Source: Ananas comosus
Taxonomy: Eukaryota; Streptophyta; Magnoliopsida; Poales; Bromeliaceae
DNA length: 64,000 nucleotides
Assembly (NCBI RefSeq): GCF_001540865.1
Contig: NC_033641.1
Span: 6,778,128 to 6,842,127 of the forward strand
Direction: 5' to 3'
Every line of letters begins with the position of its first letter. The stretch's first letter is position 1. The translations under genes and the position numbers were made by a program. A model generated the notes under the pieces. The model was given only the letters and a program-made list of their open reading frames with translations, was not told where the DNA came from and did no database searches. Below are positions 45,689 through 56,513 of this stretch, one piece after another.

Positions 45689-46287
45689 TGTTAAAATCGA
45701 AACGGCGAAAAATAGATTCAGAAAATAACTTAATGTAGGAAAAGAAAAGATAAGGAAAGACCACACCGATATTTACATGGTTCGGCCACCGGCCTACATC
45801 CACGGGCGAAGACGGAGCAAAAAATTTATTAATGTCGAAAGGTAGAGTATAAGAAAATCTCTCAAAGACCAAAACTTAATTAGATCGAAAACGCCAAAAT
45901 CCACATCCGTACATGCGACTCCAAATAAGCGGCTCGGCTCACCAAAGGAAGGATGTACGGCACCATGCACCCTGGCTGATGGTGTTTCTGCCATCATACG
46001 AACCATCACAAGCCACTTAATTAATTAGTGCATCACAACTCCTCCGACAGAAACAAGCAACTTCACCTTTAATTAATTAGCATGGCATCTTAATAGGGCC
46101 GGCTTCTTGCAGAACCAAGAACTCTCTAATATGCAAGGCTTAATTTGAGTTACGGCGTCATTAACTTGGCCGTAGCATGTATATATAATACATGTCTCCT
46201 AACTAGAGTCTAATCCTAATTCAATTAGAATTACACTCCTAATTATAATCCATATATGCCAAATTAAATCTAAATTATATATAATCC
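45689..46287 (-). repeat. Copia-2 3' LTR, left part
   Basis: Collinear with 3,082 onward. Interrupted after ATATAATCC by the solo LTR and resumed at 49,329-49,379. Contains a local block (about 45,900-46,130) not matching Copia-1's LTR, which indicates LTR sequence turnover. Confidence 0.88.
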
Positions 46288-47771
46288 TGTCACGCCCCGA
46301 ATTACCATGTTTCTCCGGACATGCCAACAAACCCGCCGTATACATAGGAATTCTCTGTGTATACGAAGCGATAGTTGTACCTGCAAACAAATAGAAGCTA
46401 CAACCAAAGTACCGAGCTACTAAAACTAAAACATATATAAAATATAAAGGGTTCACTGTACATACAAAAGTCCGCCATAACACCTCGATCCAGCGAGTAC
46501 ACAAAACACGGAGTATGTACCTGAAAACAACCCACTACCTCTGACAAGTACTCTACTAGCACGGCGACCACGGGTGACAAGGATCTATCTCGCGACTCCC
46601 TTCCCACGATCAGAATCAGCAACAGCAGCAGCTGCAGACAAAGGCTCTACAAAAAGGTATCAACAACTGGGTGTGAGAACTACTACAAAATAGAGTAGTC
46701 TTCAGTGGGTACCGTCACCGACCTCAACGGCCCATCCACTAAGTCTACAAGAAGGTATGCAATGGATAGTAAGGAAAACTGAAAAAACTCTACAGCTATA
46801 CACCACTATACTATCGCTAACCAACACAGGTTATCTGTAGACATAAACATGCATCACACTAATCCAATCTCACTAGGGCTGCCCAAACGGACCCACCCTT
46901 TCTGTAATCAAGCTACACCATACACCATCCACAGGGATGGTTGGTCCAAACAGGACGGCCGCGACATCAACGCAAATCAAAGCCTCACTCTGAAGCGGCA
47001 CTCGTAGACGCGACCCAACCGAGGATGCAAGTGTGTCTCTGCCGAGCGCAAATAGGCTCACACAGGCTATAGTCAATGAAAAAGGGTACAAACTGGTCTA
47101 ACAACCAAAACTCACATGCCCTCGGCACAATCTGCTGCACTATACAGAAATCTGGATCCACCGTCAACCACAACGACCCCCGACAGTACTGAACAGTCCA
47201 AACGCTGCTGTAAAAACAAACTCGGCTCTTCAGCACGAGCGTAATCTCAACCTGCACTAGCCTGTGTATCCACCTCGCACTAAAGCGGTGATACAAAAGA
47301 ATGACAGCTCCTAAAGCTAATTCAGTTACTTTTCGAAAAAGAATAACATGTAGGTTATATGAGTTTTCTCCTAAGTCAATTCTAGGTTCAGCATATAAAT
47401 TAGTCTAAATTCTTAGATCATGCTCCAAAACTCAGATTTTATAAAACATGCAAATTCTAAATATGAGCTACTATCATGATAACCAAAAAAAAACCACATA
47501 ATGACAACTCTACGATTTAGGAGGAAATCCGACGATTTCGGTAAACATCAACCCACCTCGAACGCTCGTCCAACGTCGTCTAGAAGTCGAAAGGAGCAAT
47601 CCCGCACACTCACTCGACCTCCAACGGCTCAACCGAGACACCCACGCGCACGAACGGTCCTCCTAAGAAACGATGAACCCGAATGAGCCTCGATCCTCAA
47701 ATATCCAATGCACGATGTACACCAGCTAGAGAGAGAGAAGGAGGAAAAATGTTGTTCTATAAGCTCCCAAC

Positions 47772-48185
47772 GCATATATATATATATATATATATATCTA
47801 TATACTATATATATTATTATATACAAACATATATATATATAATATATCACACGAATTATATATATACACACATAATATATATATATATACACACATATAT
47901 ATATATATACACACATATTATATTATAACACACATATATATATAATACACACATATATATATAATATCACACATATATATATATATACACACATATATTT
48001 TATAATATATTATACACACATATATATATATATACACACATATATATATATATATTCACACATATATATATATATAACACATATATATATATATCACACA
48101 TATATATATATATATACACACATATATATAATATATATATCACACATCATATATATATATATACACATATATATCATATATATAT
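47772..48185. repeat. Long (TA)n/(CA)n low-complexity tract
   Basis: About 400 bases of ATATAT broken by CACACA. A second (TA)n tract (48,759-48,856) lies on the other side of the fold-back MITE. Copy number is likely unreliable in the assembly. Confidence 0.9.
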
Positions 48186-48758
48186 GAGAGACGAGAGAGA
48201 GAGAGAGAGAGTGCGGCTAGAATGCTTATGGAAGCACGGAGGGCTCCATGCTTCACTTTGTTTTTCGATGTTAGACTTCAAATCGATGATCGGCTCCGTT
48301 AGACTTGATCTAGAGTATTTGAAAATAAAAATCTAAGAAAATAAATTTTGCGATTTTTCGATATCATTTGCCTAGTGATCGAAGTGGCTCAAAATCACGG
48401 CTGAAAATAAAAATCTTACAAAATATGATGATATGACATTAAAATTTTAGATCAAAGTTTATTGATCTGTTTTATATGGTATAAAGAATTTTCTATCAAA
48501 ATTTCAGTGATTTGGATATTTCTACATCGTTAAACTTGCAACCGGCTCACGACACGACCGTTAAAATTATTGATTTTGAGCCCCTTCGATCACTAGGTAA
48601 ATAATATCGAAAAATCGCAAAATTTATTTTCTAGGTACTTCAAAACTCTAGATCAACTCTAACGGACCGATCGTCGATTCGAAAATTCCGAACATCGAAA
48701 ACGACTTGGAAGCACGGAGGCCTCCGTGCTTCCATAAGCATACCAACACAACTCTCTA
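48186..48758. mobile_element. Fold-back MITE in a (TA)n tract
   Basis: Long inverted arms (about 230 bp each) face each other: GCTTATGGAAGCACGGAGG and CCTCCGTGCTTCCATAAGC at the outer ends, AATTTTGCGATTTTTCGATA and its complement further in. The right end also carries its own palindrome around GGAGGCCTCC. (TA)n on both sides implies a TA target. Confidence 0.8.
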
Positions 48759-49513
48759 CATATATATAATATATATATTAATATATATATATAGATATAT
48801 TATATATTATATAATATATATATATATATATATCTATATATATAATATATATATAAAAGCTGTGTTAGGTTGGAATAATGCGACAATCAAAAGGACAAAA
48901 ATATCCCTTACCAACTCACTTTTCCACTAGAGTGCCGGTACTCCAGTTTGAATACCATTACTCGCCCCTTCCCGCACACATCGCGCGTTAGGTACGGATA
49001 CTAGCCCGATGAAGTACCAGTTCAACTGGTCGCCCCGGTACTCAACACAGGTACCAGTACTCAGTCTCAAAACCATGCGCAACCCGAGAGCATCAGTTCT
49101 ACAATCCCACTGGGTGTACCGATACTTCTCCCCAGGTACCGGTACTCAAACTGAAATACCTGCACTTTGCAGATTTCAGTGTCAGAACTACTCTCGGCTC
49201 TGCGCGCGAGTCTTTTGCGTCAATTCGCACCAAAATTATATCCGACTTGTCCCGACACCACAGACGTGTCAACAACCTCAGATGCTGAAATTTCTCAGAC
49301 CGTTAAACACCAGGGACACTACAAATCCCAATTAGATTAGGATTTAACTCCAATTTAGGTAACTAAACCAAATATAACAATCTCCACCTTAGTTTAATTT
49401 GTAGTTTAGCCACCGCTATGTCGAGGTCGCCACAAAACTCCACCTTGAATTTGATTCGCCTCAATACTCCTTAACGCTCCGTGTTTCGTCTTCTCCAAAC
49501 GCCCCAAAGGGCC

Positions 49514-50488
49514 TCAAATGCTGCTAACCGCCACCAAGTTCAAACAATGCTTGAACTTAGTAATAGTAAGACACTTAGTAAGCATATCCGCCGGATTGTC
49601 ATCAGTACCAATTTTCTTAACAATCACCGTGCGTTTCCCAATCACATCCCGAACAAAGTGAAACTTTACATCGATGTGCTTTATCCTCTCATGAAACATT
49701 TGATCTTTCGACAAATGAATAGCACTTTGACTGTCTGAATAAATAATCATCGGATCCCAACAAAAAGTAAGCTCTCCAAATAAGCCTCTTAGCCACATAG
49801 CTTCCTTCACACCCTCTGTCATAGCTATATATTCCGCCTCCGTCGTGGACAAGGCGATAATAGGTTGTAATGAAACTATCCAACTAATTGCACATTCGAT
49901 AATAGAGAATACATAACTTGAAAGTGATCTCCTCCTATTCAAATCACCTGCAAAATCCGAATCAACATATCCAACCACACCATCCTTACAACTCCCAAAC
50001 TCCAAATAAGTGCTAGTGGTACCTAGTAAGTATATCAGAATCCACTTAACAGCCTGCCAATGAGCCTTACCAGGATTGGTCATATATTTGCTAACCATGC
50101 TCATTGTGTAGGAGATGTCCGGCCGTGTGCAAACCATGGCGTACATGATGCTCCCAACAGCACTAGAATAGGGAACATGAGACATGTACTCCCGCTCATC
50201 ATCAAACTGCGGTGATAACTCGGCGGAAAGTCTGAAATGTACCACAAAATGAGTGTTCACTGGTTTTGCGTCTGTCATCCCTAAACGCCTTAAAATCTTC
50301 TCTATATATTTCTCCTGTGTCAAATGCAGTAGTCCTGACTTATTGTTCCTCTTAATTTTCATACAAAGAATTTTCTTAGCAGCATCTAGATCTTTCATCT
50401 CAAACTCACCCTTAAGTAAAGCCTTCAATTTATTTATCTCGACTATGTTGCTGAAAGCAATTAACATATCATCGACATAGAGCAACAA
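49514..50488 (-). CDS. Copia-2 RT C-terminal part and RNase H, intact frame
   Basis: 324 codons without a stop. Opens L-L-Y-V-D-D-M-L with the RT catalytic pair intact (unlike Copia-1). It runs through the connection region and then RNase H with its acidic residues (V-D-S-D-F-A-G-D, S-T-T-E-A-E-Y, Y-S-D-S-Q-S-A, N-P-A-D-M-L-T-K). The upstream RT is missing at 50,489, where the sequence inverts. It is therefore a fragment, not an expressed gene, despite the open frame. Confidence 0.88.
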   Translation of the reverse strand: MLLYVDDMLIAFSNIVEINKLKALLKGEFEMKDLDAAKKILCMKIKRNNKSGLLHLTQEKYIEKILRRLGMTDAKPVNTHFVVHFRLSAELSPQFDDEREYMSHVPYSSAVGSIMYAMVCTRPDISYTMSMVSKYMTNPGKAHWQAVKWILIYLLGTTSTYLEFGSCKDGVVGYVDSDFAGDLNRRRSLSSYVFSIIECAISWIVSLQPIIALSTTEAEYIAMTEGVKEAMWLRGLFGELTFCWDPMIIYSDSQSAIHLSKDQMFHERIKHIDVKFHFVRDVIGKRTVIVKKIGTDDNPADMLTKCLTITKFKHCLNLVAVSSI

Positions 50489-50490
50489 AT

Positions 50491-51794
50491 AAGCAAACTG
50501 AAAAGAAGATTAAGAGACTAAGGACCGACAACAGTTTGGAATTTTGTTCGTTAGACTTTGAAAAATTTTGCAAGAATGGATGAATCGTCAGACATAAAAC
50601 CGTTAGGCATACTCCACAGTAGAACGGGAGGTCGAACGGATGAACATATCTCTTTTGGAGAGAGCTCGTTGTATGCTCTCTAATGCTGGCTTAGCTAAGA
50701 GTTTCTGGGCAGAGGCGATTTCTACGGCATGCTATTTGGTAAATCGATCTCCACATTCAGCACTTGATTGAAAAACTTCGGAGGAGGTATAGTCTGTTAG
50801 CCCTTCTGATTATTCTAATTTGCAAATATTTGGTCGTCTTGCTTACGTTCATGTCAATGAAGACAAGTTAGAACGTAGGGCTAAAAAGTGCATTTTTTTT
50901 TGTTATGCATCGGGGGTTAAGGGATATAGATTGTGGTGTCCTGAATCGTTTAAATTAATTATTAGTAGGGATGTCACATTTGATGAATCGTTTATTGGTT
51001 ATGCTATATCTTAACCGTAATTCTTCTGATAAGACCCCGAGTGCTAGTAAGCCGGTGGAGGTAGAGACCAATGGTATAGTTCAGTCGCAGAATTCTTCTC
51101 AGTCAGAACAAGTTCAGTCGGTAGACACCCCAGTAACTGAAACCCACAAGTTGAGAGGCAAAGCATTTCTACAGGCAGAGCGAGGAGACAGATCAAGCAT
51201 TGCAGAGATACGATTATGAAAATATGGTTGCTTACGCTCTTTCAGTGGCACAAGATACAGAAGAAGAAGGCAAACCTTCCACATATAATCAAGCTATTTC
51301 TAGTGCCAATTCTGCAGAGTGGTTGGTGGCGATGAATGAGGAGATGGAGTCTCTCCATAAGAATCGCACATGGGAGTTTGTAAGATCGCCTACAGGCAAA
51401 ATTGTTGGCTGCAAGTGGGTTTTCAAGAAAAAGGACAGAATACCTGGCGTGGAAGATACAAGGTATAAAGTTGTTTAGTTGCTAAGGGCTACAGTCAAGT
51501 AGAATGTGTTGACTTTAATGATATTTTCTCACCCGTCGTAAAGCATACTTCTATTCGTGTTCTTTTATCGTTATTAGCCATGAATGACCTGCATCTTGAG
51601 CAGCTTGATGTTAAGACAACTTTTTTGCATGGAGAACTTGATGAGCAAATTTATATGAAGCAGCCGGAGGGATTCATTGTTGAAGGAAAGGAGGATCATG
51701 TTTGCCTGTTAAAGAAATCGCTTTATGGCTTAAAGCAGTCTTCTCGACAATGGTACAAGCGGTTCGATTCTTTCATGATAGGTCATGGATATTC
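50491..51794 (+). pseudogene. Inverted copia integrase-RT segment
   Basis: On + it reads the stretch of pol that should lie on minus. It starts Q-T-E-K-K-I-K-R-L-R (integrase core), passes A-K-S-F-W-A-E-like sequence in another frame, V-K-G-Y-R-L-W-C-P-E-S (ORF 50,820-51,014), the linker (51,200-51,478) and RT up to F-M-I-G-H-G-Y-S (51,580 on). Multiple stops and indels. Flanked by RT/RNase H in the opposite orientation on the left and the gypsy element on the right. Confidence 0.88.
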
Positions 51795-52202
51795 TTTTTT
51801 GAACCTTTCGTCTCAACCTCTGAAAATGAGTGCGATCCGAGACGTATTCCTCGGTCCAATCAAATTCAAATTCTCTGACATAATCTGTAGCGCAATCTTT
51901 TGTACGGTTTAATCCTGGCCGCTGATTTTCTTCTTTGCGGCCTTGATCACATTCTCTATCTTTGTCTCATATGCGGCATTAATTAGGTCATCTTAATTGC
52001 CGCTGTCTATTCATCATTATAGCCGACTTCGGAACTCGTAACCGATGCGACAGATAGCCCTTTCTTCTTCCCCAAGTTCCTTTTTGTCTCTTCTATCTCT
52101 TATATCTTTTTTTCCATCTTCTCTTCTTCGTCTCTTTCATTCTCCTTCGTCTTTTTCATTCTTCTTAACCGAATCTTCCGGCTTCTTTTTTCTTTTTGAA
52201 CA

Positions 52203-52607
52203 ATGTCTTTAGTTCCTCCTCTTCCTTCTCATTCGTCTCTTGACTATACTATACTCAAACCCTTCGTTGATCTAGATCCTTCTAGGTTTATATTAGGTCC
52301 TTCTCTTATAGAGGAACCATCTCGTACTGACTCCCCTTTCTCTTATGAGGGAATTCCTTTGAAAAAAGTTATTCATCTCCATTCTTGGTACTCATCAGCT
52401 TCGACAGGAAAGAGTTTCAGAACTTGGCCAAGCGTATCTGAAGCATATTTGGCCTAGTTAGATAGAGTAGAATCCGTTTTTGGCGACTTCTGGCGGGAAA
52501 TAGGTATCTATGAAGCGATTCAATTATCTCGGCACCCTCTTATAGCCGATAACCTTCTTCTAGCCGCCGCTCTTTGTTTCGTAAATAATATGCGTTTCCT
52601 CTTGTGA
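52203..52607 (+). pseudogene. Antisense extra ORF of the gypsy element, plant mobile domain (PMD)
   Basis: ATG at 52,203 (M-S-L-V-P-P-L-P-S-H-S). The protein leads to S-F-R-T-W-P-S-V-S-E-A-Y-L-A, a TAG at 52,455-52,457 (tryptophan TGG expected), then F-W-R-E-I-G-I-Y-E-A-I-Q-L-S and L-L-A-A-A-L-C-F. This wording is typical of the plant mobile domain (aminotransferase-like, PMD, PF10536) known from gypsy and Mutator elements and from host MAIL1/MAIN proteins. It is transcribed toward pol, opposite to gag-pol. PMD similarity stops at about 52,580, where it collides with the integrase end, so the C-terminal part is deleted. Confidence 0.8.
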
Positions 52608-53388
52608 TTCGGCTAATCTGGAATGGTCTTTCCCAATTTGGGGACCATTTTCCATACATTCGGTCTTTTTGACCGATCGGAAAAACCAGCCGAAGTACTA
52701 AATCACCGACGACAAATGTCTTTGTTCGAACTTTCTTATTGTATGCGCTACGCACTCGGCTTTGGTATGCTTGTATATTATCTAAAGCTATCAACCGAGT
52801 ATCGCATATTTCCTCTGCTTTGTCTTTCATTAGATTATTGTATTCATCAGCCGAGAGGTCTTTTTGTTTTTCTATTCTTAAAGAAGGAACTGTTATCTCA
52901 GCTGGAATTACGACCTCATGACCATAAACTAATTGGAATGGTGTCATCCCTGTTGCCGTTTTAACTGAAGTTCGGTATGCCCATAATACTTCGGAAAGTT
53001 TTTCATTCCATTTTCTCGGGTACTTTTCGATATGTCGCTTCATAAGGTTGATAATTATCTTATTTGCTGCTTCTACTTGTCCATTTGCTTGGGCATAATA
53101 AGGCGAAGAATGAAGCAACTTTATCTTTCGAGACTCGATGAACCAAACGAACTATCCTCCTGTGAACATTGTCCCTTGATTGGTTGTGACTGTCTCGGGA
53201 ATTCCAAAACGATGAATTATATGATCTTCTACAAAATCAATAATTTCTTTTTGAGTAACCAACCGAGTAGGTTTGGCTTCCACCCACTTAGTAAAATAAT
53301 CAATGGCTACTATTAGAAATTTGTGACCAGCCGAAAAATTCGACTGAATTTCTCCAATTAAATCTATGGCCCAACCTCAAAAAGGTCA
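52540..53388 (-). pseudogene. Gypsy integrase core and C-terminal part
   Basis: In frame with the RT-RNase H ORF but broken by TGA (53,386-53,388), TGA (53,377-53,379) and TAG (53,152-53,154). First catalytic D in V-A-I-D-Y-F-T-K-W. The second is mutated: T-T-N-Q-G-T-M-F has N (AAT, 53,179-53,181) for the usual D. The E is kept in N-G-Q-V-E-A-A-N. The C-terminal part carries K-W-S-P-N-W-E-R-P-F and ends abnormally at the antisense ORF. Confidence 0.9.
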
Positions 53389-55665
53389 TGGTTTAATTAT
53401 GGCGTACATCTCAGAAGCAGGAACCCTCTGTATCGAGCCATGAAATTGACATTCTTGGCAACCCTTAGCATACTCTATGCAATCTTGATGCATAGTCGGC
53501 CAATAATATCCTAGGTGCCGAATTGTCCATCTTAACTTTTTTCCTGCTAAATGGGTTCCACATATTCCCTCATGTGTTTCTCCCATTATCAATAGAGCTT
53601 CTTCAGGCCCTAAGCATTTTAATAGAACTTCTTCGGCTGTCCTTTTGTAAAGTTGACCATCCAACAAACAATAGCAGAGAGCTCTTCTTCTAATATTATA
53701 ATCGACCCTTATATTAGGATCCTCCAAATATTTGATCAATGATTTTCTCCAATCTTCTTTCACTTCTATAGGAGCTATAATCGGTTCTCGTATATGAACC
53801 GAAGGTAGTAACCTCCTCTGAATAACTATTAACTCTAACTTCGGCTCTCTGTATCCTGAAGCCGATTGGGCCAATTCATTTGCCTTTTCATTTTCCTGTC
53901 TGCTCGAATGTTCAAATTCGGCTTCTCCGAAATTGCATAATAATTCTATTGTCTTCCTCAAATAATTTTGCAAATTCGGATTCTCACATCGGTATTCCCC
54001 GTTAACCTGCTTGATTACTAACTGTGAATCACCGATGACTTTGATTGACTTTGCTTTCAATTCTTGCAATATTTCAAGGCCGATTATCAAGGCCTCATAC
54101 TCGGCTTGGTTGTTGGAACAACCGAAATCTAATTCAAACGCAAATTGACAAACATGACCTTCAGGAGATTGTATCACTATCCCTGCTCCTGCAGATTCGG
54201 TTGTTTTTGAACCGTCAAAATACAACACCCAAGGTTGGCAGCCGATCAAATTTTGTTTCGGCTCCTCAATCTCTACACATGGGTGATCGGCCAAAAAGTC
54301 AGCTATAGCTTGGCCTTTGACAGCTTTGGCAGGAACGTAATTAAGGGAAAACTCGGATAAAGCTAATATCCATTTCCCAATTCGTCCTCGTAACACTGGC
54401 TTAGATAACATATATTTTACCAAATCGGTTTTGCATATTACCGATACTTCAGTTGATAAAATATAATATCTCAATTTTGTGCATGAATAATATAAAGCCA
54501 AACATAATTTTTCCATAGCCGAGTACCGTTTTTCTGTATCTAACAGACGTCGGCTTAGGTAATAAATGGCCTGTTCTTCCTTCTCTTCATTTTCTTGAGC
54601 CAGCAAACATCCCAAATTTTCGTCTGCAGCCGATATGTACAACTTCATCGGCTGATTTGGCTTCGGAGGTACCAGTACCGGAGGATTTGATAAATATCTT
54701 TTTATATTTTCAAATGCCTCTTGCTGTTCTTTTGTCCAAATGAATTCTTCTTTATCTTTCAGCCGAAGTAATGGGGTAAAAACCCCAATCCTTCCGACTA
54801 AATTAGATATAAACCGCCGAAGATAATTAATCTTTCCCAACAAGCTTTGCACTTCTTTTTTGCTTTTAGGCGGCGGTAGTTCTAATATGGCTTTCGCCTT
54901 ATTTTGATCAATTTCTATCCCTTTCTTATGCACTAAAAATCCTAAGAAGTTTCCTGCTGAAACTCCAAAAGCGCATTTCGAATGGTTCATTTTCAAATTA
55001 TATTTTCCCATTCTTTCAAAGGCGAGCCTTAAATCAACCAAATGTTCGGCTTGTGACTTGGATTTGACAACTATATTATCGATATATACTTCCAACATTT
55101 TGCCGATTAAGTCATGAAAAATAAAATTCATTGCTCTTTGGTAAGTAGCTCCGGCATTCTTTAAGCCGAACGGCATAACAACCCATTCGAAGGTTCCAAT
55201 TGAACCGGGGCATCTAAAAGCTGTTTTAGCAACATCTCCCTCAGCAATATAAATTTGATTATAACCAGCATGTCGATCCATAAAGGACAGAATTTCATTG
55301 ACGGCAGCCAAATCTACTAGCATATCAGCTATCGGCATTGGATATTCATCTTTAAGTGTGGCTAAATTTAAGTTCCTAAAATCAATACAAACTCTAAGTT
55401 TGCCATTCTTTTTACGCACTGGAACTATATTAGACACCCAATCAACATAACGGACCGCTCTAATAAATCCGGCCTTTAAAAGATTTTCGATTTCATTCTT
55501 AATTTGGAGTACAATACTCGGCTCAAACCTACGAGCCGGTTGTTTAAAAGGCTTGAACCCTTTTTTGATGGACAGCCGATGCTCTATAATCTCTCGGCTT
55601 AGACTTGGCATTTCTTCATAGCTCCAGGCGAAGCAGTCCTTGTACTCCTTCAACAGCTTCTTCAA
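53386..55665 (-). pseudogene. Gypsy reverse transcriptase, two RNase H domains and integrase zinc finger
   Basis: 759 codons open. RT at about residues 55-240 (L-R-V-C-I-D-F-R-N-L-N, F-R-C-P-G, M-P-F-G-L-K-N-A). The active-site box is Y-I-D-N, not Y-x-D-D: N197 from AAT at 55,075-55,077. First RNase H at about 320-420 (Y-Y-L-S-R-R-L-L). Second, plant-type RNase H at about 485-600 (Y-F-D-G-S, Q-A-E-Y-E-A-L, I-G-D-S-Q-L-V). The integrase HHCC follows (T-H-E-G-I-C-G-T-H, C-Q-E-C). Upstream, in frame, a TAA (55,675-55,677) separates it from the protease linker. Confidence 0.94.
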
Positions 55666-55674
55666 TTCTTCCTG

Positions 55675-56022
55675 TTACTGAGCCGACAGCTTGGAACTTA
55701 TAAACGTCGGCCTGTTGTCTTCGTAAGACCCCAGGTTTACTTCTATCAACAAATCCTGGGTCTCCAGCTTTTTTTCGCCGACTTTAATAGGCGATTCTTC
55801 CAGCTTCATTTCTGATGTTTGCCTATTCATTTGACCTTCCTCTTCGGCTTTATGACACGAATCTTTTATAACTTCTTCGGCCTTATTGGCCGAATTGTCA
55901 AGTGTTAACACATCGGCTATAACAGCCGAATTATCCTCATAGCCGATCTTGTTGATTGGCTCATCCTGTTGAGGCTTATGCCAAGCCTCTATTCTTGACT
56001 TTTGGGACTCCATTTTAACCAT
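55675..56022 (-). pseudogene. Gypsy protease-RT linker
   Basis: 115 codons, acidic and low-complexity (E/K/N-rich), the usual spacer between protease and RT in Tat elements. In frame with RT but not with the protease ORF. The frame change lies between 55,989 and 56,022. Confidence 0.7.
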
Positions 56023-56513
56023 CTAGGTGGCTCTTCATCAGCCACCATAGCATTGATATCTTTGGAGAGAATTAATTGAATCCTCTCCTCCGTTACTCTC
56101 ACAAACGAAATCTGATCTGGATCAGCATCGGCCCAATTGGTGTGGCCGATGTCCTCCATGTTGATATCTATAATTTGAGACCGCCCCTTGGCCCGGATTT
56201 CTTCTACCTTGTCTCCTATCCACTGGAACAATTTTTCGTGGAGTGTGGAGGGTACGCACTCATTCGAGTGTATCCAATCTCTCCCCAATAGTAAGTTGTA
56301 GTGGCTATTTGCATCCACTACAAAAAACGCAGTTTTTAAAGTTTTTGAGCCTACCGTGAGTTCGGTGGTGAGCACTCCTCAAGCTTGTTGACCGTTTCCT
56401 GTGAAATCGATCATGATTGAATTGGTGAGCTTCAATTCGTCTTCATCTTTGCCCAACTTCTTGAAAAAGGAAGTGGGCATCACATTGACCATAGCACCGC
56501 CGTCTACCATAAC
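55989..56513 (-). pseudogene. Gypsy aspartic protease
   Basis: The active-site loop V-M-V-D-G-G-A-M-V-N lies just after the TGA at 56,514-56,516. A second TGA (56,379-56,381) follows about 44 codons on. Then T-V-G-S-K-T-L-K-T-A-F-F-V-V and L-L-L-G-R-D-W-I-H, the hydrophobic-GRDW flap end typical of plant gypsy proteases. All pieces share one frame with gag. Confidence 0.88.

Larger units (their letters stand above)
46288..49323 (-). mobile_element. Solo long LTR (3.0 kb) inside the Copia-2 LTR, TSD AATCC
   Basis: In + it begins TGTCACGCCCCG and ends GGACACTACA, flanked by AATCC (46,283-46,287, 49,324-49,328). Removing it restores the copia LTR word ATATAATCCCAATTAG seen intact at about 61,120. 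On minus it has TACCCACTGA (46,701-46,712), GGTACC-type palindromic words (48,930-49,150) and CTGCAAAGTGCAG (about 49,172), all shared with the solo LTR at 23.5 kb. No coding domain. Confidence 0.92.

Noticed and set aside
47629..48930. Tyr/Ile-rich small ORFs
   Set aside because: They are translations of (TA)n and (CA)n tracts.
52623..53316. Plus-strand ORFs of 60-113 codons
   Set aside because: Shadows of the minus-strand integrase. Only the ORF starting at 52,203 has protein-family wording on this strand.
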